Shown here: piece after piece, positions 1 to 8,522 of the stretch
Numbering within the stretch: position 1 is the first letter of the stretch
Layout: every line of letters starts with the position of its first letter
NCBI RefSeq assembly: GCF_013466425.1
Contig: NZ_CP059165.1
Coordinates: forward strand, 4,030,001 to 4,094,000
DNA: 64,000 nucleotides
Source: Mycobacterium vicinigordonae
GTDB taxonomy: Bacteria; Actinomycetota; Actinomycetes; Mycobacteriales; Mycobacteriaceae
Reading direction: 5' to 3'
Notes under the pieces: model-generated
Databases searched by the model: none
The model's input: the letters and a program-made list of their open reading frames with translations, nothing else
What the model was told of the DNA's origin: nothing
Program-made: the position numbers and the translations under genes

Positions 1-989
1 CATGGAGGAGTTAGCAGAGCTTGTGGATGGACGTGCCCGGTGATAGGGGATTCAGGCGGCCATCTGCCAAGTCTCGCTACGCGCGACGGGCCCGTGCGTT
101 AGATCATCCATAACGCCCTTGCCGTTTCAGCTGTGCCGCGCATCAGACTGGTGCCGCTGTTCGGAGTGGTTCGGCGGAGCTGCTGAGACGTTACTCGTAA
201 CAACCCTGGCCTAACGTCGGTGCGGCTCGCTACATTCAGCTCATGAATATTGGACAGCGCAAGCCTCGGGACTCGGTGGAGACACCGCAGCCCCTGTCCG
301 TCCTCATCCGGGGGTAGCGGGCAGGGGCGTTAAGTCCCCTGGAGGCCCTGCCTTGTCCCGCACCGATGCCCATGCTCCGTTCTGGGTTCAACTCGCACGC
401 GGCGATATCGCCGCCGAAGCGCACCACGCATCCGATCACCCAGTCTGTGATCTTCCCGACCGGCACGCCGTCAAGCGGGAATGCTGGTTACCAGCCACCA
501 GGTGCCAATGGGTGTTTCATTACGCCGGAACCAATGTCTGTTCCTGTTGGATGTGTCACGCAGGACCCCAGCATCGTCAAGAGAACCGAGATCAACGACG
601 GCGTGATCGCCTAGCTCTACGTACTGCGCTCGGCCACTGGCGTCGTGGCGATCGGTCCGCGTTCGATGATGTCGCCCCACCGCAACGCACCTACTATTGG
701 TAGGCGGCAGCACACCGGCAGGCACTGCACGCAGCTGCCCCGACCCTAGGCGGCGCCTCGACAGTCGTCGTAAGGGTCGAACTGTGGGAGATCAAACGGA
801 TTCTGCAGTCTACGAATGTGCAACGACTCAGCGTCGAACCATCGCTGTGGGGGTTGTCCTGATCTTGAGTTCGGCCATTGCGTAACCGATATACCGTCGG
901 CAATCACTGACATTACGGCCTGATACCGCTGCTCAGCCACGGAGCAATGATCAGAACTTGTGGATGAGCCTCTGCAAGGAGGCGTGAAA
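1..989. other. Gene-free stretch left of the IS element
   Basis: Only short overlapping reading frames of under about 120 codons occur on both strands. None has a recognisable domain, a good ribosome binding site or a homolog that I can name. The stretch looks like decayed accessory sequence next to an insertion element. I see no RNA gene and no array in it. Confidence 0.5.
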
Positions 990-1076
990 GTGGGCGCACC
1001 TTCCCGAGGATGATCTGAAGTCCAGTAGCTCTGATCAAGACCGGCGTTCGCGCGCTGGTTGGGAAGGTACGCCCAC
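990..1076. repeat. 16-bp inverted repeat at the left side of the IS element
   Basis: GTGGGCGCACCTTCCC at 990-1005 faces GGGAAGGTACGCCCAC at 1061-1076, a perfect inverted pair apart from one position. The repeat lies just upstream of the transposase frame. It may be part of the element's left end or a hairpin that limits read-through transcription into the transposase. I found no matching copy to the right of the transposase gene, so its role as a terminal repeat is unproven. Confidence 0.5.
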
Positions 1077-1137
1077 GCTCACCGTAATTCACGATGCCGA
1101 TGACGCCAATGATAACGCCGGGGGAGGCGGCCGGTCG

Positions 1138-2394
1138 TTGTTGGATGAGATCGTGCGCGACGGCGCGCGGCAGATGCTGGCCGCCGCGTTGCAGGCCGAG
1201 ATCGCCGCATATGTCGAGCAGTTCTGTGATCATCTCGACGAGGATGGTCGGCGTCTGGTGGTGCGCAATGGGTATCACCAACCGCGGGAGGTGCTGACTG
1301 CCGCGGGAGCGGTGAGGGTGCGGGCGCCGAGGGTTAACGACAAGCGTGTCGACGCTGATTCCGGTGAGCGTCAGCGGTTTTCTTCGGCGATCCTGCCGTC
1401 CTGGTCGCGCAAGTCGCCGCAGATCAGCGAGGTGCTGCCGTTGTTGTATCTGCATGGCCTCTCCAGTGGGGATTTCGGGCCGGCGCTGGAGCAGTTCCTG
1501 GGATCGGGGGCTGGGCTATCGGCGACGACAATCACCCGGCTGACCAGCCAGTGGCAAGACGAAGCCGCCGCGTTCGGTCGTCGTGATCTGTCCGGCATCG
1601 ACTACGTCTACCTGTGGGTCGACGGCATCCACCTCAAGGTCCGCCTCGAGCAGACCAAGCTGTGCCTATTGGTGATGATCGGCGTGCGTGCCGATGGCCG
1701 CAAGGAGCTTGTCGCGCTCACCGACGGCTATCGGGAGTCGACGGAGTCCTGGGCTGATCTGCTGCGTGACTGCAAACGCCGCGGGATGACCGCACCGGTG
1801 CTGGCCGTCGGCGATGGCGCCCTGGGGTTCTGGAAAGCGGTCCGCGAGGTGTTCCCGGCCACCCGCGAACAGCGCTGCTGGTTTCACAAGCAGGCCAATG
1901 TTCTTGCTGCACTGCCGAAGTCGGCGCACCCGTCGGCGTTGGCGGCGCTCAAGGACATCTACAACGCCGAGGATATCGACAAGGCCCAGGTCGCGATCAA
2001 GGACTTCGAGGTCGACTACGGCGCGAAGTACCCCAAGGCGGTCGCCAAGATCGTCGACGATCTGGACACCCTGCTGGAGTTCTACAAGTACCCCGCAGAG
2101 CATTGGATCCATTTGCGCACGACGAATCCGATCGAAAGCACTTTTGCCACGGTGCGACTTCGGACGAAGGTCACCAAGGGGCCGGGATCCCGCGCGGCCG
2201 GGATTGCCATGGCCTACAAGCTCATCGACGCTGCACAGACCCGCTGGCGGGCCGTCAACGCCCCCCACCTCGTCGCCCTCGTCCGCGCCGGTGCGGTCTT
2301 CCACAAGGGCAAGCTACTCGAACGGCCCATTAACATCACCCCGCCCGAACCAACCGACGACACGGCCACCTCGATCCGAACGGAAGTCGCCTAA
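1138..2394 (+). CDS. IS256-family (Mutator-type) transposase
   Basis: The gene encodes about 418 residues, the usual size for this family. A DDE catalytic triad is visible: D162 in WVDGIHLKVR, D226 in VGDGALGFWK and E333 in TTNPIESTF. The RCWFHK motif follows the second aspartate, as in other IS256 proteins. The frame begins with TTG, but codons back to about 1072 remain open and read PTLTVIHDAD. That resembles a normal transposase N-terminus whose initiator has been lost or is non-standard, so the start is uncertain. The catalytic core looks intact. The enzyme would cut and join the ends of its own element. Confidence 0.9.
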   Translation: MLDEIVRDGARQMLAAALQAEIAAYVEQFCDHLDEDGRRLVVRNGYHQPREVLTAAGAVRVRAPRVNDKRVDADSGERQRFSSAILPSWSRKSPQISEVLPLLYLHGLSSGDFGPALEQFLGSGAGLSATTITRLTSQWQDEAAAFGRRDLSGIDYVYLWVDGIHLKVRLEQTKLCLLVMIGVRADGRKELVALTDGYRESTESWADLLRDCKRRGMTAPVLAVGDGALGFWKAVREVFPATREQRCWFHKQANVLAALPKSAHPSALAALKDIYNAEDIDKAQVAIKDFEVDYGAKYPKAVAKIVDDLDTLLEFYKYPAEHWIHLRTTNPIESTFATVRLRTKVTKGPGSRAAGIAMAYKLIDAAQTRWRAVNAPHLVALVRAGAVFHKGKLLERPINITPPEPTDDTATSIRTEVA

Positions 2395-2458
2395 GACCCC
2401 GATTCACCGGTATTGAAAGATAGTCGCCATCATGGCGGGCAGCTAGGAGGGATGATTC

Positions 2459-3244
2459 ATGCTTGAGGTCATCGATAAGGGCTCGTCTAGCGAATCCCAT
2501 CCAGCGCCGCTGCTGTTTGTCCACGGCTCCTGGCATGCGGCTTGGTGTTGGGACGAAAATTTCTTGGATTACTTCGCCGACAAGGGATATCGAGCGGTGG
2601 CGCTAAGTCTTCGCAATCATGGCAACAGCTACAAAAAGAATCCCCGGACCTGTTCAGTCGCCGACTGGGTGAGCGATGTCGCTGCAGTCGCCGAGACCCT
2701 TCCCGACCGGCCAGTGCTCGTTGGTCACTCCATGGGCGGCTTGGTGGTTCAAAAATATCTCGAAAGCCACGCTGCCCCCGCAGGAGTGCTCCTTGCGTCG
2801 ATGCCGGTGAGTGGGGCTACCCGTGCCCTTTTCCGGATAATGGGTCACCATCCAATCCGTTCCGCAGCAGCCACACTCACAGGCAAGTCTCGACGCGCTC
2901 TCAGTACACCAAAGGCCGCGCGCCAAAGTTTCTACTCTGCGCGGACTCCGGAGGAAGATATTGTGCGCTACGCCGCGTTGCTCGATGAGGAGTACTTCGG
3001 AAGGCAGACGATCGATTTGACTATTCTCAGCCTCCCGAGGCCATCGCGGGTGACCTCGCCGCTGCTCGTCTTGGGAGCCGAATGTGACGGCTCCTTCAGC
3101 CCAGACGAAATACGCAAAACGGCACGCGCATACGGCACAAAGGCAGAATTCTTCCCAGACATGGGCCACAACATGATGCTTGAGCCTGGCTGGCAGACAG
3201 TTGCCCAACGCATCGACGGCTGGCTCACCGAACGGGGACTGTGA
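2459..3244 (+). CDS. Alpha/beta-hydrolase fold protein
   Basis: The 261-residue protein has the features of the alpha/beta-hydrolase superfamily. There is an oxyanion-side HGSWHAAWCW motif at residues 22-31, the nucleophile elbow GHSMGG with S91, a probable acid D210 in GAECDGSF and the catalytic H237 in DMGHNM. There is no signal peptide, so it should be cytoplasmic. AGGAGGG at 2445-2451 lies 7 nt before the ATG at 2459 and fixes the start. An earlier ATG at 2452 runs into a stop after four codons. The family includes esterases, lipases and C-C hydrolases, and I cannot name a substrate. The gene stands alone between an IS element and an integrated island, so it may be accessory. Confidence 0.8.
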   Translation: MLEVIDKGSSSESHPAPLLFVHGSWHAAWCWDENFLDYFADKGYRAVALSLRNHGNSYKKNPRTCSVADWVSDVAAVAETLPDRPVLVGHSMGGLVVQKYLESHAAPAGVLLASMPVSGATRALFRIMGHHPIRSAAATLTGKSRRALSTPKAARQSFYSARTPEEDIVRYAALLDEEYFGRQTIDLTILSLPRPSRVTSPLLVLGAECDGSFSPDEIRKTARAYGTKAEFFPDMGHNMMLEPGWQTVAQRIDGWLTERGL

Positions 3245-4022
3245 TACCACGTGACGCGGGTCAACAACTGGAAGTTCTTGACTCCCGCGCCCAAATTTGC
3301 CAGCCTGCACGTGCCTCGGACAACACCTCCTGGTCAAAGCGCCCGCAGCGACACCGTCCAGATCCGCTAAGAGGTGACCCGAACTGCCCCGCCGCCTGAG
3401 TCGCGGCCGTTACTGCCTTCGATTGGCAATCGCATTAAGGCCCAATCCACAAGTATTGACAATTGCTCTCAGCCACGCTCAACTGCTTCATGCTAAGGAG
3501 TGTCAAGCATCAGCCGAGGTCATACAGACACACAGCGGGGTGGGTGGGGCTCGAACCCACGACCAACGGAGTGGGGCTGGCCTCCTACGGGGTTCGGCGC
3601 CCGACGAAGAAAGATGACGAAATGTGTCGAGACATAGCCACATAATTTCGTTTCGCACGAAACTTGACGTGGCTGAGGCCAACCTTCGCAAGACTCCCTT
3701 CACGCGTCCGCACTTTCCATACAGCGTTCGAGCGCTAGTTGTAACTCCGCCCCGCGCGCATTTCCAAGTTCGGACACGCACTGGCCGGGAGGCGCTGCGC
3801 GAATGGTGCCTGCGCCGAGGCGGCACACCGGCAAGGCTGATGAATATCGCGTCTCGCACACGTCGGGCGAAGGCCGCAGTCGTGCAAGTATCGGAGGTGC
3901 TGAGTGCACGTCGGTGATGTGGTGCACCGCCGGATTCAGTCCCTGACCCGGTCTACAACTGCGAAACCCCGGGACCTGTGCGCGGTCGTAAGAAATTGCT
4001 CTAATCCGGCCAACCGGGTAGG
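3245..4022. other. Intergenic stretch containing the distal att site of an island
   Basis: I see no credible protein gene here. The stretch holds a 29-bp copy of a tRNA 3' part at 3542-3570. Just inside it lies an inverted repeat, TTTCGT at 3646-3651 facing ACGAAA at 3657-3662, which could be an operator left from the integrated element. Short frames crossing the tRNA copy are not genes. Confidence 0.55.
3542..3570. repeat. 29-bp duplicate of a tRNA 3' part (distal attachment site)
   Basis: The 29 bp are identical to 6740-6768, which is the T-arm and 3' half of the tRNA gene at 6734-6807. The two copies are in the same orientation and 3.2 kb apart. A partial tRNA gene in direct repeat with an intact one is the standard footprint of tyrosine-integrase integration. 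An integrase fragment sits beside the tRNA copy. Confidence 0.8.
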
Positions 4023-5351
4023 TCAGCCGTTGAAGTAGACTGATGTTACCCGCGACCGAATTTTCGCTGGGACGTTCATATCGTTATTTTCCATGACTTC
4101 TCGCACTAACTGATCAAATACGGCCGTGAGGATATCTCCTGGAACAGATAGGTAGTAGTGCTTTATACCGCGAGAAATCCAAGCGATGGTGTCAGCGAGG
4201 ACGCCTTCATTGTACTTTCGTAATGCTTGCGAGCGGTTGGCCGTAGTCTTGAGCAATTCGGTGGCCAGATCATCCAATCGTTTCGGATGACAGACACCGG
4301 CCACATGCATTCCGCCGCCGACGCTCCAGTGGCCAACCCCAACAGCATCACCAGCGAGGACGAGGTTGTCACCTGCGACGGCAGTGCTTGAGACCTTCGC
4401 TTGGAGGGTAAACAGTTCGACCTCTCGCACCGCACCTTGATATCCGGCTTCCGCAATATTTTGCTCTGCGCTGAGCATAGTGCGGGCGGCAATCTTTCGA
4501 AATTCCGATTTAATCACCTCTCTTTTCTCGGCGTTTCGCCGGCCCAGCTTGGCAATTTTCTCCAAGCATTCAGAGGAAACGTCGCCGACGACCCAGCAGT
4601 TCGTATGCCTGTCCGTGGATATTAGCAAAGATAGAAGCAATTCTTCACGAAGCTTGTTTTCGTGGCGAATGGCATGCAGGCATTCGATTATCATGCCGTG
4701 GCGCTTCAGATAAACCTCTCCGGAAACCTGCGTCACCTTACGGCTAAGGTCCATGGACTTGATGCCAACTGCCTGTCGTGTCGGACTGGAAGCCCCCTCG
4801 CATACCACTATCAAGTCATAGATGCTTTCTGGGCCGTCCTGTAACAGATTGAACATGTTGGCGTCGTCAAGAAAAACATCTGGCGACTTCTCATCAATTA
4901 TGATTACGTTACATGCTGCGACTTTCTCCCGCAGAAACTTTTCAAGCTCTTGGGCCCGAACTAAGCATACTATTTGTTCGGCAAGTGATTTTTCGCCACT
5001 CAAATCCCTTTCAGTCCACTTGCCTTGGCTAGGATCGGGCCGATGCGTATGAATATACGACCCGTGTTCGTAGATTGAACTCCTGTCGGCCAAGAATCTG
5101 TACCCGTTGGTTATTGCTGAGGCCAATCTATCTACGAAGTCTTGCGCTATCTCAGCATCGATCGATGACAGATAGTCAATGAAAGTTTGCCTGCACCCCC
5201 ACTGGATGTTCCGCGTGTAATGTTGCCGAGGCTCATACAAACGGACCGTGAAACCCCTTTTTGCGAGCACTAGGCTCGCCATTAGGCCCGCGATAGAGCC
5301 ACCAAGTACTGCAGCCTTCAAGGCTGGGCCGGCGACGGACGGTGTAGTCAT
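4023..5351 (-). CDS. FAD-dependent monooxygenase-like oxidoreductase
   Basis: The 442-residue protein begins with a Rossmann dinucleotide-binding motif, VLGGSIAGLMASLVLAKRGF, at about residues 15-34. It has a second FAD motif near the C-terminal third, LVLAGDAVGVGHWSVGGG. This GD motif is typical of the p-hydroxybenzoate hydroxylase/halogenase-like flavoproteins. These use NAD(P)H and oxygen to hydroxylate small molecules, or act as reductases. The start is the ATG at 5351, six bases after GAGGAA. Codon choice is richer in A/T than in the neighbours, which suggests transfer. The gene is alone inside the island, so no pathway can be named. The C-terminus has no membrane segment. Confidence 0.7.
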   Translation of the reverse strand: MTTPSVAGPALKAAVLGGSIAGLMASLVLAKRGFTVRLYEPRQHYTRNIQWGCRQTFIDYLSSIDAEIAQDFVDRLASAITNGYRFLADRSSIYEHGSYIHTHRPDPSQGKWTERDLSGEKSLAEQIVCLVRAQELEKFLREKVAACNVIIIDEKSPDVFLDDANMFNLLQDGPESIYDLIVVCEGASSPTRQAVGIKSMDLSRKVTQVSGEVYLKRHGMIIECLHAIRHENKLREELLLSLLISTDRHTNCWVVGDVSSECLEKIAKLGRRNAEKREVIKSEFRKIAARTMLSAEQNIAEAGYQGAVREVELFTLQAKVSSTAVAGDNLVLAGDAVGVGHWSVGGGMHVAGVCHPKRLDDLATELLKTTANRSQALRKYNEGVLADTIAWISRGIKHYYLSVPGDILTAVFDQLVREVMENNDMNVPAKIRSRVTSVYFNG

Positions 5352-5569
5352 AGCCAATTCCTCGTCGACATGGAGGCAGTTCGAAAAGCCTCGTGACGTC
5401 GAAGCTTACGCTTAAACACACTCGTATCGCGGTTCTATTCGCAAACTTCTGCGTTGTGGCAGCCCACGCTAACATCACCTAATGAGGTTCAGATTTAATC
5501 CACCCTAGATTCGGGCGCGTCACCTAGATCCCACAGCGACGGGCCGAAATTCGCACCGCCGATGAACTT

Positions 5570-5966
5570 CTACTCGGCGCCCATCCAGTCGTCATAAGTA
5601 GGGAAAGGCTGTGCCCAATCCTTCAAGACTGCAGCGATGTCTTGGACGCCGATCTGACCTTCCGCAGCATCCGTGGTAAGACCAATTACGTCGCTAGCAT
5701 CCACTGGCAGGTTGTAGGCGTTGACCATGTACAACGTCGCCCTCGCTGTCCACGCGGTGCGTTTGTTGGCAGCGACGAACGGGTGTTTCGAGCCAGCCCG
5801 TGCAGCAGGGCAGCAGCCTTCTCGTGAATCGTCGGGAATGCGTCCTCGCCGAATGCGCTCTGCTGGGGACGCACTACCGCGCCGTCCACTAAGCCGAAAT
5901 CACGGAGCTGGTCAGGGATCGCTCGTTGATACTCAGGAAGTCGTCGGCCGTGAGATACGTGATCAC
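5570..5966 (-). pseudogene. Frameshifted Fic/Doc-type death-on-curing toxin
   Basis: Pieces of one Doc-family toxin lie in different frames. From a GTG at 5966 the N-terminus reads VITYLTADDFLSINER. After a frame change it reads LRDFGLVDGAVVRPQQSAFG and continues to ALLHGLARN. After a second frame change it reads HPFVAANKRTAWTA, the Fic/Doc active-site signature HPFxxxNKR, and runs to a stop at 5570. Two frameshifts leave no complete product. Doc proteins phosphorylate elongation factor EF-Tu and stop translation. The start lies 2 nt after the antitoxin stop, the classic operon layout. Confidence 0.8.
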
Positions 5967-5967
5967 T

Positions 5968-6210
5968 TCACATTCCTGCCAGTTTGTCCAACGCCACCCT
6001 GTGCTGCTCTACAACACGTTCGAAGGCTGAGCGCATCACTTCCTCCCGGCCATGGACCTTGAGGTACTCGATCAGCGCACGCTTGATCACTTCATTACCC
6101 GAGGATTCGGTAACGAAGGCGTAGTTCTTCAGCGCGTCTGCCAGCTCCACGGGCAAACGCACTGTTACGCCGACCGTCTTCTGGGTCGCGTCCTGGTCTG
6201 TCACACCCAT
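5968..6210 (-). CDS. Small ribbon-helix-helix-like antitoxin of a Doc toxin
   Basis: An intact 80-residue frame lies immediately upstream of the broken Doc toxin and is co-oriented with it. The segment VGVTVRLPVELADALKNYAFVTESSGNEVIKRALIEYL, described here by its start and end, fits a ribbon-helix-helix DNA-binding fold: a short beta strand followed by two helices. The C-terminal tail would wrap the toxin. In such pairs the antitoxin represses its own operon and neutralises the toxin. Here the toxin is dead, so the antitoxin is an orphan. It could still act as a repressor or as an anti-addiction factor. Confidence 0.65.
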   Translation of the reverse strand: MGVTDQDATQKTVGVTVRLPVELADALKNYAFVTESSGNEVIKRALIEYLKVHGREEVMRSAFERVVEQHRVALDKLAGM

Positions 6211-6498
6211 GACACCATGATGTCATGGTGCGTGACCTGAGTACACAGTGCAGCGTTGTGAAGTTTCTAAACCGTTCACCGCTGAGGATGCCGCCTAACT
6301 GGCATCCTGGAACAAGGCTGGCGATCCAGAGCGCCAAGGGCTGCGGCCGTTTCTCGACCACAACGAAGAACTGCTTGCCGCCTCTCGCGTCGATGGCCCG
6401 TGGTCGCTCCGACTCGATGTCGGCCGTCGAACCGACCGCCCACTGCTCAACGGCGCCGATCTCGACAACTATGCGAAGCCACCCACGGAGCGCCTGGA

Positions 6499-6690
6499 CG
6501 AACCACCCACAGCTTCCGCAAGACCGTTGCGACCTTCATCGACGACGAAGGGCTGTCGGCCCGCATCGGCGCCGACCATCTCGGGCACAGCCACGTCATC
6601 ATGACCCAAGACCGCTACATGACCCGTGGCCGCATCCACGCGTTGGTGGCTGACATGCTCGACCGCACCGTCCGCATAAACGATGAATAA
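6499..6690 (+). pseudogene. C-terminal fragment of a tyrosine-type integrase
   Basis: The frame RTTHSFRKTVATFIDDEG through LGHSHVIMTQDRYMTRG contains the HxxR motif, the second histidine in LGH and the tyrosine nucleophile in QDRYM. These are the C-terminal catalytic box of phage-type integrases. The N-terminal and central parts, with the first catalytic arginine, are missing. Upstream sequence from about 6345 reads in another frame as PWSLRLDVG and LLNGADLDNYA, a second remnant that I do not recognise. The fragment ends 43 bp before the tRNA gene, the usual position of an integrase that targets a tRNA 3' end. Confidence 0.8.
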
Positions 6691-6733
6691 ACGATGACTC
6701 GGACGCGGCTAAGCACATAAATGGCCATTAAAG

Positions 6734-6807
6734 TGGGGCGGGTGGGGCTCGAACCCACGACCAACGGATTATGAGTCCGCGGCTCTAACCGACTGAGCTA
6801 CCGCCCC
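6734..6807 (-). tRNA. tRNA with CAT anticodon (tRNA-Met, or tRNA-Ile2)
   Basis: On the minus strand the sequence folds into a complete cloverleaf. The acceptor stem is GGGGCGG paired with CCGCCCC. The D arm contains AGCTCAGTCGGTTAGAGC. The anticodon loop CTCATAA has a CAT anticodon. The T arm is GTGGGTTCGAGCCCCAC. CCA is not encoded after the discriminator A. Elongator methionine and lysidine-modified isoleucine tRNAs share this anticodon. The TTGGTCG variable-loop region leaves both possible. The 3' half is the integration target of the neighbouring island. Confidence 0.92.
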
Positions 6808-7229
6808 GGCTGCTGCGGCATGGCCCAGCACGACCATGACTTTAGCGCTCGCGCCAGCCACCCCAGGCGCCCGGGACACGCCAGCCACCCTGTTCTGCAG
6901 AACTGACTAGCCCGTGCGCGTGTCGCCCCCGAGTCCCCCACGGCAAGCCCGTAACCTGCTGCTGGGACCCTGAACGCGCACATTAGGTAGGTTAGTGGTC
7001 GCTGAAGATACAAAGCCGCCGCTTATCTGGCGTCAAGGCGCACCTCATCAGGCGGTGTTGTTCTGGATGCGTCAGCAGGCATTGTTGACGCAGACCAAAA
7101 GCAGCGGACCGGTAGGCAGGTCCGCGACGGGTGGGGAATTGCAAGCGTTCGACGATCGAGCACTGCCGCTCGGCCGCCGTACGGGCTCGCCCATCGGGAC
7201 CGAACGGCAGAGACTAACGGGGAGAAAAT
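6808..7229. other. Intergenic leader of the desaturase gene
   Basis: I see no protein or RNA gene in these 422 bp. The stretch contains one clear inverted repeat at 7068-7092, described separately. The last bases before the desaturase carry GGGGAG as a ribosome binding site. Confidence 0.5.
7068..7092. promoter_or_regulatory. Inverted repeat, candidate operator of the desaturase
   Basis: TGCGTCA at 7068-7074 faces TGACGCA at 7086-7092 with an 11-bp spacer, a perfect 7-bp inverted repeat. It lies about 140 bp upstream of the desaturase start. Membrane desaturases in mycobacteria are often controlled by dimeric lipid-responsive repressors, so a repressor site is a reasonable guess. No regulator gene is adjacent. 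Confidence 0.35.
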
Positions 7230-8522
7230 ATGGCGATCACCGACGTTTCGGCCTTCGCCCATCTGACCGAAGCCGATATCGAAAATCTGGGCTTCGAGCT
7301 GGATGCGATCCGACGAGACATCGAGGACTCTCTCGGCGAACGCGATGCCCGCTATATCCGCCGCACCATCGGCGCGCAACGTGGCCTCGAGCTTGCGGGC
7401 CGGGTGATGCTGGCTGCCAGCTCGAAGCGGTCGGCGTGGTGGGCGGGAACACTGACGCTGGCTGTGGCCAAGATCGTCGAGAACATGGAGATCGGCCACA
7501 ACGTCATGCACGGGCAGTGGAACTGGATGAACGACCCGGAGATCCATTCCACGACCTGGGAATGGGACATGAACGCGGTGTCCAAGCACTGGGTTTCGGC
7601 CCACAACGTCCAGCATCACAAGTACACCAACATCCTCGACATGGACGACGACGTCGGCTACTTCATCCTGCGCGTCACCCGTGACCAGCCCTGGAAGCCC
7701 TACAACCTGGGCAACGTGCTATTCAATACGCTCCTCGCGCTTGGGTTCGAGTGGGGAATCGGTTTGCAGACAATCGATCTCGAGAAACTGCTCAAGGCCG
7801 GCCCGGAGCGCGACACCACCTGGCAACAAACCCGCGAGTTCACCACGAAGATCGGTCGTCAACTCGCCAAGGACTACGTCGCGTTTCCCGCGCTCACCGC
7901 GCTGTCGCCGGCGGCCACCTTCAAGTCGACCCTGAAGGCCAACGCGGTGGCCAACATCCTTCGCAACATCTGGGCCAACGCGGTGATCTTCTGCGGCCAT
8001 TTCCCCGATGGTGCAGAGAAATTCACCCAAACCGACATGGACGGCGAATCCAAGGGCGAATGGTATCTGCGACAGATGCTGGGAAGCGCCAACTTCGATG
8101 CCGGGCCCGCGCTGCGATTCATGAGCGGTAATCTGTGCCATCAGATCGAACACCACTTGTTCCCCGATCTGCCCAGCAACCGACTGCACCAGGTTTCGCT
8201 GCGGGTGCGCGAGTTATGCGACAAGTACGACTTGCCTTACACCACAGGCCCTTTCCTGATGCAGTACGGCAAGACATGGCGCACCATCGCCAAACTGTCG
8301 CTACCAAACAAGTATCTGCGTGACACCGCCGACAACGCCCCGGAAACCCGCAGCGAGCGGATGTTCGCCGAACTGGAACCGGGCTTGGGCGACCTCACCC
8401 ACGCCGGTCGCCACCGCGGACTCAAGACGGCGCTGGCGTCGGTCCGTTCCTGGCGGCAAAAGTCTCAGACCGGCCGTAGCCGGAAGACCCGGATCTCGCG
8501 CGGCGCGCACCTAGCCCGGTAG
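7230..8522 (+). CDS. Membrane fatty acid desaturase (DesA3-like)
   Basis: The 430-residue protein has the three histidine clusters that bind the di-iron centre of acyl-lipid/acyl-CoA desaturases: HNVMH at 90-94, HNVQHH at 125-130 and HQIEHH at 304-309. Hydrophobic stretches around residues 70-85 and 165-180 fit membrane segments. Such enzymes insert a cis double bond into fatty acyl chains using oxygen and electrons from a partner reductase. The start at 7230 is preceded by GGGGAG. The C-terminal tail from about residue 380 is basic and rich in R/K. The 3' end overlaps the convergent gene by 58 bp. Confidence 0.88.
   Translation: MAITDVSAFAHLTEADIENLGFELDAIRRDIEDSLGERDARYIRRTIGAQRGLELAGRVMLAASSKRSAWWAGTLTLAVAKIVENMEIGHNVMHGQWNWMNDPEIHSTTWEWDMNAVSKHWVSAHNVQHHKYTNILDMDDDVGYFILRVTRDQPWKPYNLGNVLFNTLLALGFEWGIGLQTIDLEKLLKAGPERDTTWQQTREFTTKIGRQLAKDYVAFPALTALSPAATFKSTLKANAVANILRNIWANAVIFCGHFPDGAEKFTQTDMDGESKGEWYLRQMLGSANFDAGPALRFMSGNLCHQIEHHLFPDLPSNRLHQVSLRVRELCDKYDLPYTTGPFLMQYGKTWRTIAKLSLPNKYLRDTADNAPETRSERMFAELEPGLGDLTHAGRHRGLKTALASVRSWRQKSQTGRSRKTRISRGAHLAR

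Larger units (their letters stand above)
990..2420 (+). mobile_element. IS256-family insertion sequence, ends not resolved
   Basis: The element is defined by its single transposase gene at 1138-2394. The left limit is placed at the inverted repeat starting near 990. The right limit is a guess, because no terminal repeat or target duplication could be matched by eye. The element may therefore be truncated on the right, where an unrelated hydrolase gene begins within 70 bp. Confidence 0.4.
3542..6768. mobile_element. Decayed genomic island integrated in a tRNA gene
   Basis: The element is bounded by the 29-bp direct repeats at 3542-3570 and 6740-6768. Next to the tRNA end it carries the C-terminal piece of a tyrosine recombinase. 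It also holds a broken Doc toxin, its antitoxin, and an FAD-dependent enzyme whose base composition is visibly lower in GC than the flanking chromosome. The integrase lacks its N-terminal part, so the element should no longer be able to excise on its own. Confidence 0.7.

Noticed and set aside
353..903. Several overlapping frames of 60 to 116 codons near the left edge
   Set aside because: None has a ribosome binding site, a domain or consistent codon use. They overlap on both strands.
913..1455. A 180-codon minus-strand frame over the IS element
   Set aside because: It is antisense to the transposase start and has no recognisable motif. High GC makes such shadows common.
3423..3645. Two short plus-strand frames reading GARTHDQRS-like peptides
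   Set aside because: They run through the tRNA 3' copy. This peptide is a well-known false translation of tRNA sequence and does not indicate a gene.
3624..3917. A 97-codon plus-strand frame inside the island
   Set aside because: No homology recognised, no ribosome binding site, and basic-residue-rich composition typical of chance frames in GC-rich DNA.
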